Assembly (NCBI RefSeq): GCF_015265455.1
Contig: NZ_CP054492.1
Location: 1,798,001-1,862,000 of the forward strand
Length of the DNA: 64,000 nt
Direction: 5' to 3'
Origin: Candidatus Sulfurimonas baltica
GTDB taxonomy: Bacteria; Campylobacterota; Campylobacteria; Campylobacterales; Sulfurimonadaceae
The notes under the pieces are model-generated. The model saw only the letters and a program-made list of their open reading frames with translations, had not been told where the DNA came from and ran no database searches. This document shows, in pieces, positions 1 to 10,288 of the stretch; positions within the stretch are counted from its first letter, which is position 1; each line of letters opens with the position of its first letter. A program made the position numbers and the translations under genes.

Positions 1-1138
1 ATATTTGTGCAAAACCTTTTTTGCTCTTTAGTTTTGGATGATTAGATTCTAACATCTTTTGTAGAGTAACAATCTGATTTTTAGCAATATTTACTTTTGA
101 ATCAATAATATGAGGGAAGCTCTCTTTAACACTTTGCATCTCTTTGGAAAAGTTTTGCATTTTAAACGATATTGTCTGGTAAAATGACTCTTTTATCTGT
201 TTTATTTCGTAAAGTTTTTGCGTAATTTTTCTCTCTACAGAGTGCTGCGAGTATGAGTTTATCAGGTGAGTAAGTTCTTGTTTTGAGTTAAATAGCTTCT
301 GTGACAATATTTGTGAATACTGCGTTGATAAAGAGTCCATATATTGGTACAACTCATTGGTATCTGGAAGAATCATCTCCATTGCGGCACTAGGTGTTGG
401 TGCTCGCAAATCTGAAACAAAATCACTTATAACCCAGTCTATTTCATGACCGACTGCGGAGACTACAGGAGTTTTAGCTTTAAATATTGCATCTGCTACA
501 ATCTCTTCATTAAAAGCCCATAAATCCTCAATACTTCCACCGCCACGACCTATAACGATAATATCATACTCTTTTTTATCACTATATCCAATTGCATTTG
601 CTATGGAATAAGCCGCACTCTCACCTTGAACTAAAACATCATATATATCTATCTCCAAAGCTCTGTATCTTGTATTTGCTACTCTTAACATATCTTGCAA
701 GGCTGCACCAGTTGCGGAGGTAATAAGTGCTATTTTTTTAGGAAATCTTGGAAGTTGTTGTTTTCTTTGCGTATCAAAATATCCTTGTTCTGACAACTTA
801 CTTTTTAGTTGCTCATAGGCCAAGGCCAAAGCACCTTGTCCTGATGGTTCAATGCTAAAACAGTTAATCTGATACTCGCCGCGTGGTTTATAAAGAGTAA
901 CTGCACCATCGAGTATAACTTTTAGCCCCTCTTTGAGTTGAAATTTCAACTTTGAAGCATTGCCTTTAAACATTACTGCTTTAATTGTTGATGTTGAATC
1001 TTTTAGAGTGAAGTAGATATGTCCACTGTTATGAAAAGTTATGCGGGAGAGCTCTCCATCAACCAATACACGAGAGAAAGTACTCTCAAGAAGAGTCTTA
1101 ATCTGCTCATTCAGCGATGAAACATTTAATATATTCAA
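1..1138 (-). CDS. xseA: Exodeoxyribonuclease VII large subunit, 3' end cut by window edge
   Basis: Large catalytic subunit of exonuclease VII, which degrades single-stranded DNA to oligonucleotides together with XseB. I translated this from the minus strand: an N-terminal OB-fold region (about residues 1-95) is followed by the catalytic-domain signature GRGGGSIEDLW, then VGHEID and the SDLRAPTPSAA block typical of XseA. About 379 codons are present, and the C-terminal coiled-coil end lies outside the window. No ATG fits the frame near the 5' end; the most plausible start is TTG at 1138, reading L-N-I-L-N-V-S-S-L-N-E-Q, 20 bases after the ubiE stop. No strong ribosome binding site is seen, so coupling to ubiE is likely. 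The family call is firm; the start is less certain. Confidence 0.9.
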   Translation of the reverse strand, partial: MNILNVSSLNEQIKTLLESTFSRVLVDGELSRITFHNSGHIYFTLKDSTSTIKAVMFKGNASKLKFQLKEGLKVILDGAVTLYKPRGEYQINCFSIEPSGQGALALAYEQLKSKLSEQGYFDTQRKQQLPRFPKKIALITSATGAALQDMLRVANTRYRALEIDIYDVLVQGESAAYSIANAIGYSDKKEYDIIVIGRGGGSIEDLWAFNEEIVADAIFKAKTPVVSAVGHEIDWVISDFVSDLRAPTPSAAMEMILPDTNELYQYMDSLSTQYSQILSQKLFNSKQELTHLINSYSQHSVERKITQKLYEIKQIKESFYQTISFKMQNFSKEMQSVKESFPHIIDSKVNIAKNQIVTLQKMLESNHPKLKSKKGFAQI

Positions 1139-1158
1139 AGTTTCATCTTTGTAGGAAA

Positions 1159-1869
1159 TTATATTTTTTTAGCAATAAGAAGAGTTGAAATATCCATTGA
1201 AAAACTTTTCACGTAAAGCATTTCAAAACCTGCATTTTCAAGCTCTTTTTTCATATTCTCAACTGTTGAAAAATCTTCTATTGAATTTGGTAAATACTCA
1301 TATGCTTCTAAATTTTTAGAGATAAATCCACCAATCTTTGGCAATATTTTATTCATATAAAAATCTCTAATTTTTCCAAATATTGAAGGATTTTCATTTT
1401 TCATAAACTCCAATATTACAACAAGTCCATCTTTTTTAAGAACTCTGTTGAACTCTATTAGCGCTTCTGCTCTCTCAACAACATTTCTGATTCCATATGT
1501 AATACTTAAAATATCTGCACCACAATCTGGCATTGGGATTTCTGTCGCCTTTGATATATGGTACATAAACTTTGGATATTTTTCTCTTGCAACATTGACC
1601 ATGCCATTAGAGGGATCAACACCGACTATTTCACCAATTGATATGCCGTTTACTTCTGCTCTTTTTTTCCAGAAGTCCATCATATCACCAGTTCCACAAG
1701 CAACATCTACAATTTTATCCAAAGAGTCTTTAGCATAAAACTCATAAGCTAAATCACAAGCTTTGCGTCTCCAGCTTTTGTCTACTCCCATACTCATAAC
1801 ACGATTTGCGGTATCGTATGTTGGAGCTATGTTATCAAACATAGATACTATTTTTTCTTGTTTTTCCAT
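1159..1869 (-). CDS. ubiE: Demethylmenaquinone C-methyltransferase (UbiE/MenG)
   Basis: SAM-dependent methyltransferase of 236 aa that makes the last methylation in menaquinone (or ubiquinone) synthesis. The N-terminus (FDNIAPTYDTANRVMS), the SAM-binding motif VVDVACGTGDM and the later SITYGIRNV block are classic UbiE family features. Campylobacterota use menaquinone, so the substrate is probably demethylmenaquinone (family knowledge). It lies 3 bases downstream of ribD and 20 bases upstream of xseA on the same strand, so the three are probably co-transcribed. Length is normal for the family. Confidence 0.93.
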   Translation of the reverse strand: MEKQEKIVSMFDNIAPTYDTANRVMSMGVDKSWRRKACDLAYEFYAKDSLDKIVDVACGTGDMMDFWKKRAEVNGISIGEIVGVDPSNGMVNVAREKYPKFMYHISKATEIPMPDCGADILSITYGIRNVVERAEALIEFNRVLKKDGLVVILEFMKNENPSIFGKIRDFYMNKILPKIGGFISKNLEAYEYLPNSIEDFSTVENMKKELENAGFEMLYVKSFSMDISTLLIAKKI

Positions 1870-1872
1870 AAT

Positions 1873-2883
1873 TTATAATTCCCTTTTCATCCACATAATT
1901 ATATCTTGTGCTTCTTTTTGTACATTTAAAATCTTAAACTTATCATCTAATTTTGTGAAACTGTTACTTCCTCCGACTGTTGGAGCTAAGTAACATAGAT
2001 AATAATCAATAATGTCACGAGATAGCTCAAGCATTTTTGAACTTCCCTCTATCATAATATTTTTATAATCTCTACATGTAGAAAAATTATCTGATATTAT
2101 GACTTTTCTATTTTTTACACCAAACAGAGGGATACTCATGTCAAAATCTTTGCTTTTTGATATAATCAAAACATCCGGTGCCTTGCCGTTAATCAAACGA
2201 GCATCTAAAGTTGGTCTGTCAACTCTAACAGTATTTCCGCCAATAACCAATAAATCACATTTGTCTCTCATAGCGTGCACGTTTATTCTAGACTCTTGCG
2301 AGCTTATAATTCCACAATCTGTTGTGCCGTTGAGCCTTTGTGCCCATTTGAAAAAAACAAAACTTTTTTGAGTCCATTTATTAAAAGGTCTTAATAAAGC
2401 ATCACACTCATCTTTTAAAATATTCATCTCTACATGTAGGCCTGATTTACTTAGAATTTCATTGCCGCCGGAGGCTTCTTCATTTGTATCATTTGAGCCG
2501 ACAAAAAGAGTTTTTATCCCCAATGAAGATATAAGCGTGGCACATGATGGTGTTTTACCAATGTGTGAACATGGCTCTAGTGTTGTATAAAGTGAAACAT
2601 TTTTAAAACAGTTTTTGTGATTTTTTAAAAGGTAAGCGTGTATTTCAGATGAAGATAAAATATTTAAAATACCTTCATCATTTGTTAGTTTAAAGTATGC
2701 AGTTTTAAGAGCTTCAACTTCAGCATGTGGTCCCCCCGCACGCTTATGAGCCTCTACAGCAAGAATTTCTCCGCTAAGTCCGACAACTGTACAGCCAACT
2801 GCCGGATTTGGATAAGTTAAACCTTGATATCTCCAAGCCTCTCTAACGGCTAGGTCCATATAAAAGTTAGCGTTGATTACCAT
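1873..2883 (-). CDS. ribD: Bifunctional riboflavin biosynthesis deaminase/reductase RibD
   Basis: 336-aa enzyme for two consecutive steps of riboflavin synthesis. The N-terminal half is a zinc deaminase with GGPHAEVEAL and EPCSHIGKTPSC supplying the His, the proton-shuttling Glu and two Cys ligands. The C-terminal half (about 150-336) is the NADPH-dependent reductase, with KWAQRLNGTTD and the INVHAMRDKCD stretch. It overlaps the rimP stop by 7 bases (start ATG at 2883), which implies translational coupling to the ribosome maturation/initiation genes upstream. It is slightly shorter than the E. coli protein but both domains look complete. Confidence 0.94.
   Translation of the reverse strand: MVINANFYMDLAVREAWRYQGLTYPNPAVGCTVVGLSGEILAVEAHKRAGGPHAEVEALKTAYFKLTNDEGILNILSSSEIHAYLLKNHKNCFKNVSLYTTLEPCSHIGKTPSCATLISSLGIKTLFVGSNDTNEEASGGNEILSKSGLHVEMNILKDECDALLRPFNKWTQKSFVFFKWAQRLNGTTDCGIISSQESRINVHAMRDKCDLLVIGGNTVRVDRPTLDARLINGKAPDVLIISKSKDFDMSIPLFGVKNRKVIISDNFSTCRDYKNIMIEGSSKMLELSRDIIDYYLCYLAPTVGGSNSFTKLDDKFKILNVQKEAQDIIMWMKREL
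2072..2081. repeat. CTACATGTAG palindrome, first of at least nine copies
   Basis: Exact copies begin at 2072, 2430, 16180, 21762, 35647, 40804, 49680, 55790 and 62867. All lie inside genes, in both gene orientations, often coding for Leu-His-Val-Glu. Many one-mismatch forms also occur (for example near 3590, 11389, 13329, 17617, 24126, 27693, 39170, 49300 and 57430). Positions were found by reading, so the list may be incomplete. Confidence 0.85.
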
Positions 2884-3338
2884 TCAAAATATGTTCTAGC
2901 TTTTGAAATTTCTCCATAATCTATAGAGATCTCTTCACCATCAATTTCTAGAAAAATTTTAGAGTCTTCAACTTTTGTAAGCAAACCTCTAATTTTATCC
3001 CTAATTTTATCGACAGCCTTTAAACTAATAGAAACTTTTTCACCAACACACATTTCAAACTGTTTAACAGAAGATATTTTTCTCTCAATTCCAGGACTAC
3101 CAACTTCAAGTCTGTAATCTCCTGAAATTGGAGGTGTTACATCAAGAAGCGGAGATATAAGATGAGTCAACTCAACGCATGAATCGAGACTCACACCTTT
3201 TCTTTTCCCATCTTCTATCTCAGAAGACAAAACACTGACTCTATAGATTGTATCATCACCTTCTCTAACTATTGATGTATCATATAGTTCTAAATCAACC
3301 GACTTGACTAATGAATTAATATCACTCTCTAGACTCAT
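2877..3338 (-). CDS. rimP: Ribosome maturation factor RimP
   Basis: 153-aa RimP/YlxS family protein, needed for 30S subunit maturation. The signature GDYRLEVGSPGIERKI, just past the middle of the N-terminal domain, is diagnostic, and the C-terminal part is the small SH3-like barrel. It starts 2 bases after the rbfA stop and overlaps ribD by 7 bases. The order infB-rbfA-rimP is the one found in Campylobacter, reversed relative to the E. coli rimP-nusA-infB order. Confidence 0.92.
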   Translation of the reverse strand: MSLESDINSLVKSVDLELYDTSIVREGDDTIYRVSVLSSEIEDGKRKGVSLDSCVELTHLISPLLDVTPPISGDYRLEVGSPGIERKISSVKQFEMCVGEKVSISLKAVDKIRDKIRGLLTKVEDSKIFLEIDGEEISIDYGEISKARTYFEW

Positions 3339-3340
3339 GT

Positions 3341-3691
3341 TTAATCCTTAGCTATTTTTTTAAAAAGTTCTTCTATACTTTGAGATTTTTTTAGTTGTTC
3401 GTCAAACTCAAATGTTAATTTCGGACTACGAAACCAACCCTGATCTTTAAGACAAAATGTTTCAACAATCGGGCGTGCATTACGGAGTAATTTCATATAC
3501 TCTTTTTTTTCTTCTTCTGTAAATGAAGCTGGATCAAGATAAACTTTAGCATCACTTTTTCCGCGAGAACATTTAACTTCAATGACACTCAGTACATGTA
3601 GCCTTTTATCATTTAAACTGCCTAAAGCTTCAGGAATCAACTCCAAAAGAAGTGATTCTGTTCTTTTTAGCTTTATTTGAGCTTCTGTCAC
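3341..3691 (-). CDS. rbfA: Ribosome-binding factor A
   Basis: 116-aa single KH-like domain protein that binds the 30S subunit near helix 1 of 16S rRNA during late maturation and cold adaptation. The ORF has the expected size and the family pattern: a Ser/Leu-rich first helix, then [21 protein letters not shown], a central strand typical of RbfA. Its start overlaps the infB stop by 4 bases (ATGA), so translation is probably coupled. Recognition rests on the sequence pattern and the infB-rbfA-rimP context. Confidence 0.88.
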   Translation of the reverse strand: MTEAQIKLKRTESLLLELIPEALGSLNDKRLHVLSVIEVKCSRGKSDAKVYLDPASFTEEEKKEYMKLLRNARPIVETFCLKDQGWFRSPKLTFEFDEQLKKSQSIEELFKKIAKD

Positions 3692-6318
3692 AGAGAAACT
3701 TTTTGCTCAACTTTTTTGAATGTTTCAATAACATCGCCAGCTATTACATCATCGTAACCACTTATAACGACACCACACTCATAACCGCGTCCAATCTCTT
3801 CAACATCATCTTTAAAACGTTTTAGAGATGTCAATTTACCCTCGTAAATTACGACGCCTTCACGTATAACACGAACCATTCCGCCACGTACAAGTTTACC
3901 ATCCACAACTGTACAACCAGCAACCATACCTTTTGGTATTTTAAACACATCTTTAACTTCTGCTTGTCCAGTGTTTTCTTCAGTGTATTTAGGAGCCATC
4001 ATACCAGTAAGCATTCCTGTAATATCATCTAATAATTGGTAGATAATTGAGTAAGTTTTTATCTCAACATTTTTCTGTTTTGCTAGTGCCTTAACACTAC
4101 CTGTTGGACGAACATTGAAACCAAGAAGTACACAATTTTCACTGTTGTTTACTAGTTCTACATCATTTTCTGTAATTCCACCAACACCAGAACTAATTAC
4201 ATTTACTTTAACTTCTTCATTTCTCAATTCATTAAGTGAACTTTGGATAGCCTCTAGTGAACCGTGAACATCTGTTTTAAGTACAACTTTAAGAGATTTA
4301 AGTCTACCCTCTGCAATCATAGAAGTCATATCTTCTAATGACGACTTAGTACTATGTGAAAGCTCTTTATGTCTATCATACTCATGTCTTTTTTGAGCAT
4401 ACTCTTTTGCTTCTTTTTCATTAGCCATAGCCATCATAACTTCACCTGAAGCTGGAACTTCATTAAGACCTGCAACAACAGCAGTATGACTAGGTTTTAA
4501 AAATTTAACTTGTTTATTGTTCTCATCTATAAGCGCTTTAACACGACCATAAGCACTACCACAAACAACAAAATCACCAACTTTAAGTGTACCGTTTTGA
4601 ACTATTACTGTTGCAACAGGACCACGACCTTTTTCAAGTGATGATTCAACAACAGCTGCTTTAGCCATAGCATTTTCATTTGCCTTAAGCTCTAATACAT
4701 CTGCTACAAGAAGAATATTTTCAAGTAAGTCATCAATTCCCATTCCGCTTTTTGCAGAAACTGGAATAAACTCAATATCTCCACCCCAATCAACAGGGTT
4801 CATTCCACGCTCTGCCATTTGACCTTTAACCATATCTGGTTGAGCAGTCTCTTTATCCATTTTATTTAAAGCTATTATAACCGGAGCACCCGACTCTTTA
4901 GCAAGCTTAATAACCTCTTCAGTTTGAGGCTTAACACCATCATCAGCCGCAACAACGATTACGATAATATCTGTCACATCTGTACCGCGCTGACGCATAT
5001 GAGAGAATGCTGCGTGACCAGGAGTATCAATAAATGTAATCGCTTTACCATGTTGTTCTATAGTATAAGCACCAATATGTTGAGTTATCCCACCAGCTTC
5101 TGCTTGAGTAACTTTTGCCTTACGAATAGCATCTAAAAGTGAAGTTTTACCATGATCTACGTGACCCATTATCGTAATTACAGGAGGTCTTTCAGTAGCA
5201 TCTGGATCCTCTTCTATGTCTTCTTCAGTATGAGTAAACTCATCTTTAGGATCAATAATAGTAACCTCTACACCAAACTCTTCAGAAAGAATTTCAATCT
5301 CATCATTTCCTAAAAAATCATTTTTTGTCATCATCATACCAAGATCGAAAAGAACTTTAATAATATCTGATATAGGACGGTTTAGTTTTTCTGCAAATTC
5401 ATAAACACGAATATCTTCGGGTATCTCTACATGAGTTACTATTACATCTTCAGGTTTATTTTTCAGGTATGTTTTTCTCTTATCACGAGAAACTTTTCTT
5501 CCTCTTGGTGCTGCTTTTTTGTTGGCATTTCTACCTATTGGTTTAGGCTCTCTTGGTTTTCTTGGTTGTTCAGGCATCATATCTCTACGCTCTGTAGAGT
5601 TAAGGTCTAGAAGTGTAACCTGATTGTCCATATCCATAGAAACTTCTGCCATTGAACCACCAAAAACATCTATTTTTGTACCTTGAGTTTGTTTTTTAGC
5701 TGTAGCGGAATGCTGCTTTGTTTTTTTCTTAGTAGCCAATTCTTCTAAAGCTTCTGCGCTCATTTTACCATATGAAGATATTGTTGCTTGTTTTTCAGGA
5801 AGAGCAAATTTTTCTTCAACTTTTGGCTGTTTCTTTTTTACAATCTTAAGCCCTGATCTCTTAATCAACATTTTTTTAGGTTCTACTATATTAAGAGCAG
5901 TTTTATTAACTTCTTTTAATTCCGTCTCAGGCTTTTCTGCTACTTCTTTTTTTACTTCTTTTTCTTCTGTAGGAGTAGTCTTCTCGACATGGCTCTCCTC
6001 TTGTGTCTCTATTTTTACTTTATTTGGCACAATTTTTTTAACATCAGAAGTTTCTTTATTTGCTTCGTTTTTTTCAGGAGTTTCGTTTACACTAGGAGTC
6101 TCACTTGTAACTTTTGCAGGCGATTTACTTACCGATGTAGGAGCCTCTGCAACTTCACCATTCATAATATAGTTCATCAATCCTTCAGCTTCTTCCATAG
6201 ACACTGTACTATTTGCTGATTTTACTTCGATACCCATATCTGAGGCTTTTTTAACTACATCTTTAGAAGCTATTCCTAGCTCTTTTGCAATTTCGTGTAC
6301 TCTAACTTTTTCTGTCAT
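3688..6318 (-). CDS. infB: Translation initiation factor IF-2
   Basis: 876-aa GTPase that places initiator fMet-tRNA on the 30S subunit. Residues 1-50 form an IF2 N-terminal domain ([21 protein letters not shown]). A long Lys/Glu-rich linker to about residue 290 follows, then a second IF2_N-like block. The G domain starts near residue 385 with GHVDHGKTS (G1), DTPGHAAF (G3) and ALNKMD (G4); domains II-IV follow with the GxVxxG-type strand blocks. The linker is Lys-rich and variable, as usual for the family. It overlaps ylxR by 17 bases and rbfA by 4. Confidence 0.97.
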   Translation of the reverse strand: MTEKVRVHEIAKELGIASKDVVKKASDMGIEVKSANSTVSMEEAEGLMNYIMNGEVAEAPTSVSKSPAKVTSETPSVNETPEKNEANKETSDVKKIVPNKVKIETQEESHVEKTTPTEEKEVKKEVAEKPETELKEVNKTALNIVEPKKMLIKRSGLKIVKKKQPKVEEKFALPEKQATISSYGKMSAEALEELATKKKTKQHSATAKKQTQGTKIDVFGGSMAEVSMDMDNQVTLLDLNSTERRDMMPEQPRKPREPKPIGRNANKKAAPRGRKVSRDKRKTYLKNKPEDVIVTHVEIPEDIRVYEFAEKLNRPISDIIKVLFDLGMMMTKNDFLGNDEIEILSEEFGVEVTIIDPKDEFTHTEEDIEEDPDATERPPVITIMGHVDHGKTSLLDAIRKAKVTQAEAGGITQHIGAYTIEQHGKAITFIDTPGHAAFSHMRQRGTDVTDIIVIVVAADDGVKPQTEEVIKLAKESGAPVIIALNKMDKETAQPDMVKGQMAERGMNPVDWGGDIEFIPVSAKSGMGIDDLLENILLVADVLELKANENAMAKAAVVESSLEKGRGPVATVIVQNGTLKVGDFVVCGSAYGRVKALIDENNKQVKFLKPSHTAVVAGLNEVPASGEVMMAMANEKEAKEYAQKRHEYDRHKELSHSTKSSLEDMTSMIAEGRLKSLKVVLKTDVHGSLEAIQSSLNELRNEEVKVNVISSGVGGITENDVELVNNSENCVLLGFNVRPTGSVKALAKQKNVEIKTYSIIYQLLDDITGMLTGMMAPKYTEENTGQAEVKDVFKIPKGMVAGCTVVDGKLVRGGMVRVIREGVVIYEGKLTSLKRFKDDVEEIGRGYECGVVISGYDDVIAGDVIETFKKVEQKVSL

Positions 6319-6565
6319 CAGTGATGATCTCCTTTAGTATATTCGAAAATTTATCTTTATCGCCACTTTTACACTGTCGCATAAGTGCTTTTAAGACTTT
6401 TTTTTGGTCTTGTTGACAAATTTTACATAAATAAAAACTTCTACCGGTTCCTCTAAAAAGACTAAGTTGCGTTTCAACACACTGAAGTCTAAGAAGATTA
6501 CTCTGCGTATCTCTCTCTCTACAAGATATACACATTCTAAGAGGTTGGTTAAATTTTTTCGCCAT
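6302..6565 (-). CDS. ylxR: YlxR/RnpM family RNA-binding protein
   Basis: 87-aa protein of the YlxR (DUF448) family, usually encoded just before infB. The N-terminal [10 protein letters not shown] carries the family R-x-C-x-x-C-R motif, and [10 protein letters not shown] corresponds to the conserved GRGAYLC motif, here with Ser-Phe in place of Gly-Ala. In Bacillus the family member RnpM binds the RNase P RNA; whether that holds here is not known. The 3' end overlaps infB by 17 bases, so the two are coupled. Confidence 0.87.
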   Translation of the reverse strand: MAKKFNQPLRMCISCRERDTQSNLLRLQCVETQLSLFRGTGRSFYLCKICQQDQKKVLKALMRQCKSGDKDKFSNILKEIITDDRKS

Positions 6566-6606
6566 TGTACCTAAAAGTTCCTTGATTTATAGATGATATT
6601 AACAAC

Positions 6607-7488
6607 TTATCTCTCTATTATTAGACCATCATTGTCAAAATCTAACTCTTTAACTATAAAATCAGGAAATTTTTGCTTTAGTTTACTTGCAATAACTGCT
6701 GAGTCTTCATCATACACCATTGAAAAAAACGTAGAACCGCTTCCAGACAGAGTACTCATCAATGCCCCACTCTCATATGCTATTTTTTGAACACTAAACA
6801 GTTCCGGTAAAGATTTCATTCTAGCTTTTTGATGAAATCTGTCTTGTGATGCCAATTTTAAAATTTCCCAATCTTCATTGAAAAATGCAGCAACACTAAG
6901 CGCTGTATGTGACAGATTATATATTGCATTCTCTTTGGAATACGATTTTGGAAGAAGCGTTCTAGCTTTAGCTGTACTAATCGGTTTGTTTGGAATAACT
7001 ACAACCGCTTTAATATAATTTGGTAAATGTTTTTTTTGAGAAAATACTTTATTTTTTTCTACTGTTGCAGCATTAAACCCACCCATAACGGCTGGAGTAA
7101 TATTGTCAGGATGCGATTCATACACTAAGGCATGATTAAGTATTCTTCTTTTAGAAACTCTTATTCCGGCAGCTTCATGTGCGCTTGCTATTGCAGAAAC
7201 AATTACAGCAGATGAACTTCCAAGTCCTCTTGACATTGGTATTTGATTGTAAAAAGTAAACTTAAAATTTTGCTTTTTTTTAGTCAATCTATCGTAGTGT
7301 TCATTAAAGATACTAACGAAAAGATTATTTCCTTTTAGTCTTGGGTTATTTTCACCCTCGCCTTTTATACATACACTAAAAAATTTCGATTGATGAAATT
7401 CAACTATATTTCTTAAATCAACCGCCAATCCCAATGAATCAAATCCTGGTCCAAGGTTGGCACTTGTTGCTGGTACACTTATTGTCAC
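6607..7488 (-). CDS. thrB: Homoserine kinase
   Basis: 293-aa GHMP kinase that phosphorylates homoserine on the way to threonine. It shows the three family motifs in order: [16 protein letters not shown] at the N-terminus, the ATP-binding [13 protein letters not shown] loop near residue 85, and [13 protein letters not shown] near residue 240. It starts 7 bases after tsaB and ends 41 bases before ylxR. The thrB-ylxR-infB order matches Campylobacter and Helicobacter. Confidence 0.94.
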   Translation of the reverse strand: MTISVPATSANLGPGFDSLGLAVDLRNIVEFHQSKFFSVCIKGEGENNPRLKGNNLFVSIFNEHYDRLTKKKQNFKFTFYNQIPMSRGLGSSSAVIVSAIASAHEAAGIRVSKRRILNHALVYESHPDNITPAVMGGFNAATVEKNKVFSQKKHLPNYIKAVVVIPNKPISTAKARTLLPKSYSKENAIYNLSHTALSVAAFFNEDWEILKLASQDRFHQKARMKSLPELFSVQKIAYESGALMSTLSGSGSTFFSMVYDEDSAVIASKLKQKFPDFIVKELDFDNDGLIIER

Positions 7489-7495
7489 TTTGCTC

Positions 7496-7957
7496 CTATC
7501 CTACAGCTCCAATACCATAAACGGGTGTTGCTGTTGTGCTAAACTCATTATAATCAAGCACATCTGGAAGCCTAAAATTAGGCTCAGGTGCTATTTCTAA
7601 CTTTATTGTTTTTATTTCTGACGAAATTTTAACAAAATGTAGCTTTCCAATCGCTTTTATTGGTGTATTATCATTGAAATAAAATGCATCTGTAGCAAAA
7701 AGAGGTATATTTTTTAAAATACTTATTGATTTTAAAAAAATATATGCAATTTTTATAGCCATAAAGCTGCCAGGTCCATTTGTATAAAAAAGTTTTTCTA
7801 TTTTATATCTGCCCAAAAGTTCACTGAATATTTTTGGCAAAACATCCGAACTTTTATCTTTAGAGAGTATAGTCTCTATTAATTTACTCTCTTCATATAT
7901 TCCAATCTGTATAGGGGAAGAGAGAGTTATAAAAACTAAATCAACGCTCTTAAGCAT
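7496..7957 (-). CDS. tsaB: TsaB-like tRNA t6A modification protein, short form
   Basis: 153-aa protein with the TsaB/YeaZ signature [13 protein letters not shown] (compare GPGSFTGLRIG in other bacteria). TsaB is the non-catalytic partner of TsaD in making threonylcarbamoyl-adenosine at position 37 of ANN-decoding tRNAs. It is much shorter than the roughly 230-aa E. coli protein and lacks most of the C-terminal lobe; such short forms seem usual in this phylum, judging from the same locus in Campylobacter. It overlaps the lpxC stop by 8 bases. Family call is by motif and position. Confidence 0.78.
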   Translation of the reverse strand: MLKSVDLVFITLSSPIQIGIYEESKLIETILSKDKSSDVLPKIFSELLGRYKIEKLFYTNGPGSFMAIKIAYIFLKSISILKNIPLFATDAFYFNDNTPIKAIGKLHFVKISSEIKTIKLEIAPEPNFRLPDVLDYNEFSTTATPVYGIGAVG

Positions 7958-8834
7958 ACGCTTTTTCTAACTCTTTTGTTTTTTCACCAACAAGTTCTAT
8001 TACTTCATAATTATCCGGATTTTTTAGTAGCTCCAACGTGAGCTTATGGTTTAAATCATGGCTACCTGCCATAGCCTCATAATTTCCTACAAAATTCATA
8101 CCAATAAGTGCCATATCACCAATAGCATCTAAAATTTTATGTCGAACAAACTCATCTGGGAACCTCAGTCCTTCTGGGTTAAGAACTTTTTTTTCATCCA
8201 ATACTACAGCATTTTCAAGTGAGCCTCCAAGAGCTAACCCTTTTGAACGCAAATATTGCACCTCATGCAAAAAGCCGAAAGTTCTTGCACGTGATATTTC
8301 TTCCTTGTAGCTTTGCTTATTAAAATGTAAAACATACTCTTGTTTTTGTATAACCGGATGAGCAAATTTGATAGTAAAATCATACTTTAAATCAGGTGAT
8401 GGAGAAAGTTTAACATACTTATCACCCTCTTGAATTATGACATCTTTTTTAATTTTCATTACTTTTTTAGGTTCATCCAACTCTTGTCTGCCTGCTTCGT
8501 CCAAAAGCATACAAAAACTTGCACTGCTTCCATCCATAACCGGAACTTCATCTGCATCAACTATGATTTTAAGATTATCTATTCCATATGCGTAGACCGC
8601 AGAAAGCATATGCTCTATTGTAGAGATAACATAACCATCTCTTCCTATTACAGTTGCCATCCTTGTATCAACTACATTCGCCGGAATAAGAGGTATTGCG
8701 ACATCTACATCGCTGCGATAAAATATTATGCCACTGTTTGAATCCAATGGTTCTAGTCTTAACTTAACTGCTGATCCCTTATGAAGACCAATTCCTACTA
8801 ACTCGACAGGTTTTTTTATAGTTGTTTGATACAT
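7950..8834 (-). CDS. lpxC: UDP-3-O-acyl-N-acetylglucosamine deacetylase LpxC
   Basis: 294-aa zinc deacetylase that commits UDP-acyl-GlcNAc to lipid A synthesis. Zinc ligands and catalytic residues are visible: [14 protein letters not shown] (first His, with the catalytic Glu), [15 protein letters not shown] (His and Asp) and [10 protein letters not shown] (catalytic His). Length is normal. It overlaps tsaB by 8 bases. About 85 bases separate its start from the M23 peptidase gene upstream, so a promoter or read-through is possible there. Confidence 0.96.
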   Translation of the reverse strand: MYQTTIKKPVELVGIGLHKGSAVKLRLEPLDSNSGIIFYRSDVDVAIPLIPANVVDTRMATVIGRDGYVISTIEHMLSAVYAYGIDNLKIIVDADEVPVMDGSSASFCMLLDEAGRQELDEPKKVMKIKKDVIIQEGDKYVKLSPSPDLKYDFTIKFAHPVIQKQEYVLHFNKQSYKEEISRARTFGFLHEVQYLRSKGLALGGSLENAVVLDEKKVLNPEGLRFPDEFVRHKILDAIGDMALIGMNFVGNYEAMAGSHDLNHKLTLELLKNPDNYEVIELVGEKTKELEKAYA

Positions 8835-8920
8835 TATTTATCTCCTTGACCAAAGAAGTGAATTCTTTGATAAATTATCCTCACTGAAACTAGACCTAAT
8901 TGATGAAAAAATATCATTTC

Positions 8921-10288
8921 TCATCCTCTGTCTATAATATCTTTAGCACTCTTTATTATATTACTTATGTTTAACTTCATCCAAGTAGTGTCCATCCACT
9001 CTGCTGGACGAACTTCCACACCTTGAATTATTACTCCAAAATGCAAATGATCTCCCATAGCATATCCGCTTTTGCCTGTATTTGCTATATGTGAACCGCC
9101 CTTTACTGTGTCTCCACTGTTAATATTAAGGCTTGAGCAGTGACCGTAAAGTGTATACAATCCTAAACCATGAGATATTATTGGCATATTTCCATAAAGT
9201 CCATTGTAATCAGCATAAACAACTTCTCCACCATTTTGTGGTTTTATCTCTGCCATTGCATTACTTGCCATGTCTAAACCCAAATGGTATGCCTCACTTA
9301 CTTGTTTTCCTTTGTAGGAGTAATATCTATGGTCGCCAAAATGTGCAACAATAGCTGCATTTTTCAACGGGTACATCTCTTTAATTTTAAAATCACTAAT
9401 CATATTATCTGAAATTTTAGATGTTATGTCATGAATAAGGTTTTCATTTTTAGCTCTTATATCCTCATTAATAATCTTAAACTGCTCAATTCTGTCTGTC
9501 ACACCTTGAGTCTCAGAAAATTCTGCAGCTAATTCAGCAATTTTTCCATCTAAGAACTTATCACTTAACTCAATATTTGACAATTTATATTTATTATCTT
9601 TTAGGTATAGCGGTATATAACTTTTTGACTCATTATCCGCAAAATCATTTACAATGATAGTAGCTTTAAAGTCTGACTGAGTAACTGGCCAAGCAAGCAG
9701 GGAAATATAATAACCATCCTTATAAAATGGCTGTGCTTTAAAGTTTTTTCCAAAGTTTGTTTGGATATAAATATCTTTTAAATTCTCATCAGCAGCATTA
9801 AAAATAACAAGTGCTGCTCCCCCTTTTTTAATCTTATAAGAGTGTGCAACAATATTAAGCTTTGGTTTTCTCTTGTCAATCTTTAACTTATACTCTGCTA
9901 CCGTGCTGTTACCATTAAGAAAGTTCCACTTACTTGCATCGGTTGCCTCAACTAAAATAGAAATTTCTTTCTCTTTCATGTTATACACACTTCTAGGAAC
10001 TTCAATTTTTGTTTTTACAGACTCTTTAAACACCAAAAACCGCTCATGTTCTAAAGTTGTTTCGTCATTACCGTTTTTCAAAGTAATTTTATATGATTTT
10101 AATCCACTTGTATCTTCTATCAAAACTTCAAGTGGGTTTTTCAGGTTCCAATAACCATTATTTTTAATAGAAACATTAGGCATCTCTCTTTCAAACATTG
10201 CAGAGTTGTATACATATAACGCCACTACTATTATTGTTGCGAACAACAATGATGCAACAAGAGAAGATTTACTTTTTCTTTTTCTCAA
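8921..10288 (-). CDS. Membrane-anchored M23 (LytM) peptidoglycan endopeptidase
   Basis: 455-aa protein with one N-terminal membrane segment (about residues 10-28), a long periplasmic region and a C-terminal M23 domain. All zinc and catalytic residues are present: HLGLD in the first motif, YTLYGH, and GDHLHFGV. It should cut peptide cross-links in peptidoglycan; the syntenic gene next to lpxC in Campylobacter is also an M23 peptidase, and M23 enzymes control helical cell shape in related bacteria. The start is TTG at 10288, immediately after the nrnA stop and preceded by AAGGAA at good spacing. The exact substrate bond cannot be read from sequence. Confidence 0.9.
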   Translation of the reverse strand: MRKRKSKSSLVASLLFATIIVVALYVYNSAMFEREMPNVSIKNNGYWNLKNPLEVLIEDTSGLKSYKITLKNGNDETTLEHERFLVFKESVKTKIEVPRSVYNMKEKEISILVEATDASKWNFLNGNSTVAEYKLKIDKRKPKLNIVAHSYKIKKGGAALVIFNAADENLKDIYIQTNFGKNFKAQPFYKDGYYISLLAWPVTQSDFKATIIVNDFADNESKSYIPLYLKDNKYKLSNIELSDKFLDGKIAELAAEFSETQGVTDRIEQFKIINEDIRAKNENLIHDITSKISDNMISDFKIKEMYPLKNAAIVAHFGDHRYYSYKGKQVSEAYHLGLDMASNAMAEIKPQNGGEVVYADYNGLYGNMPIISHGLGLYTLYGHCSSLNINSGDTVKGGSHIANTGKSGYAMGDHLHFGVIIQGVEVRPAEWMDTTWMKLNISNIIKSAKDIIDRG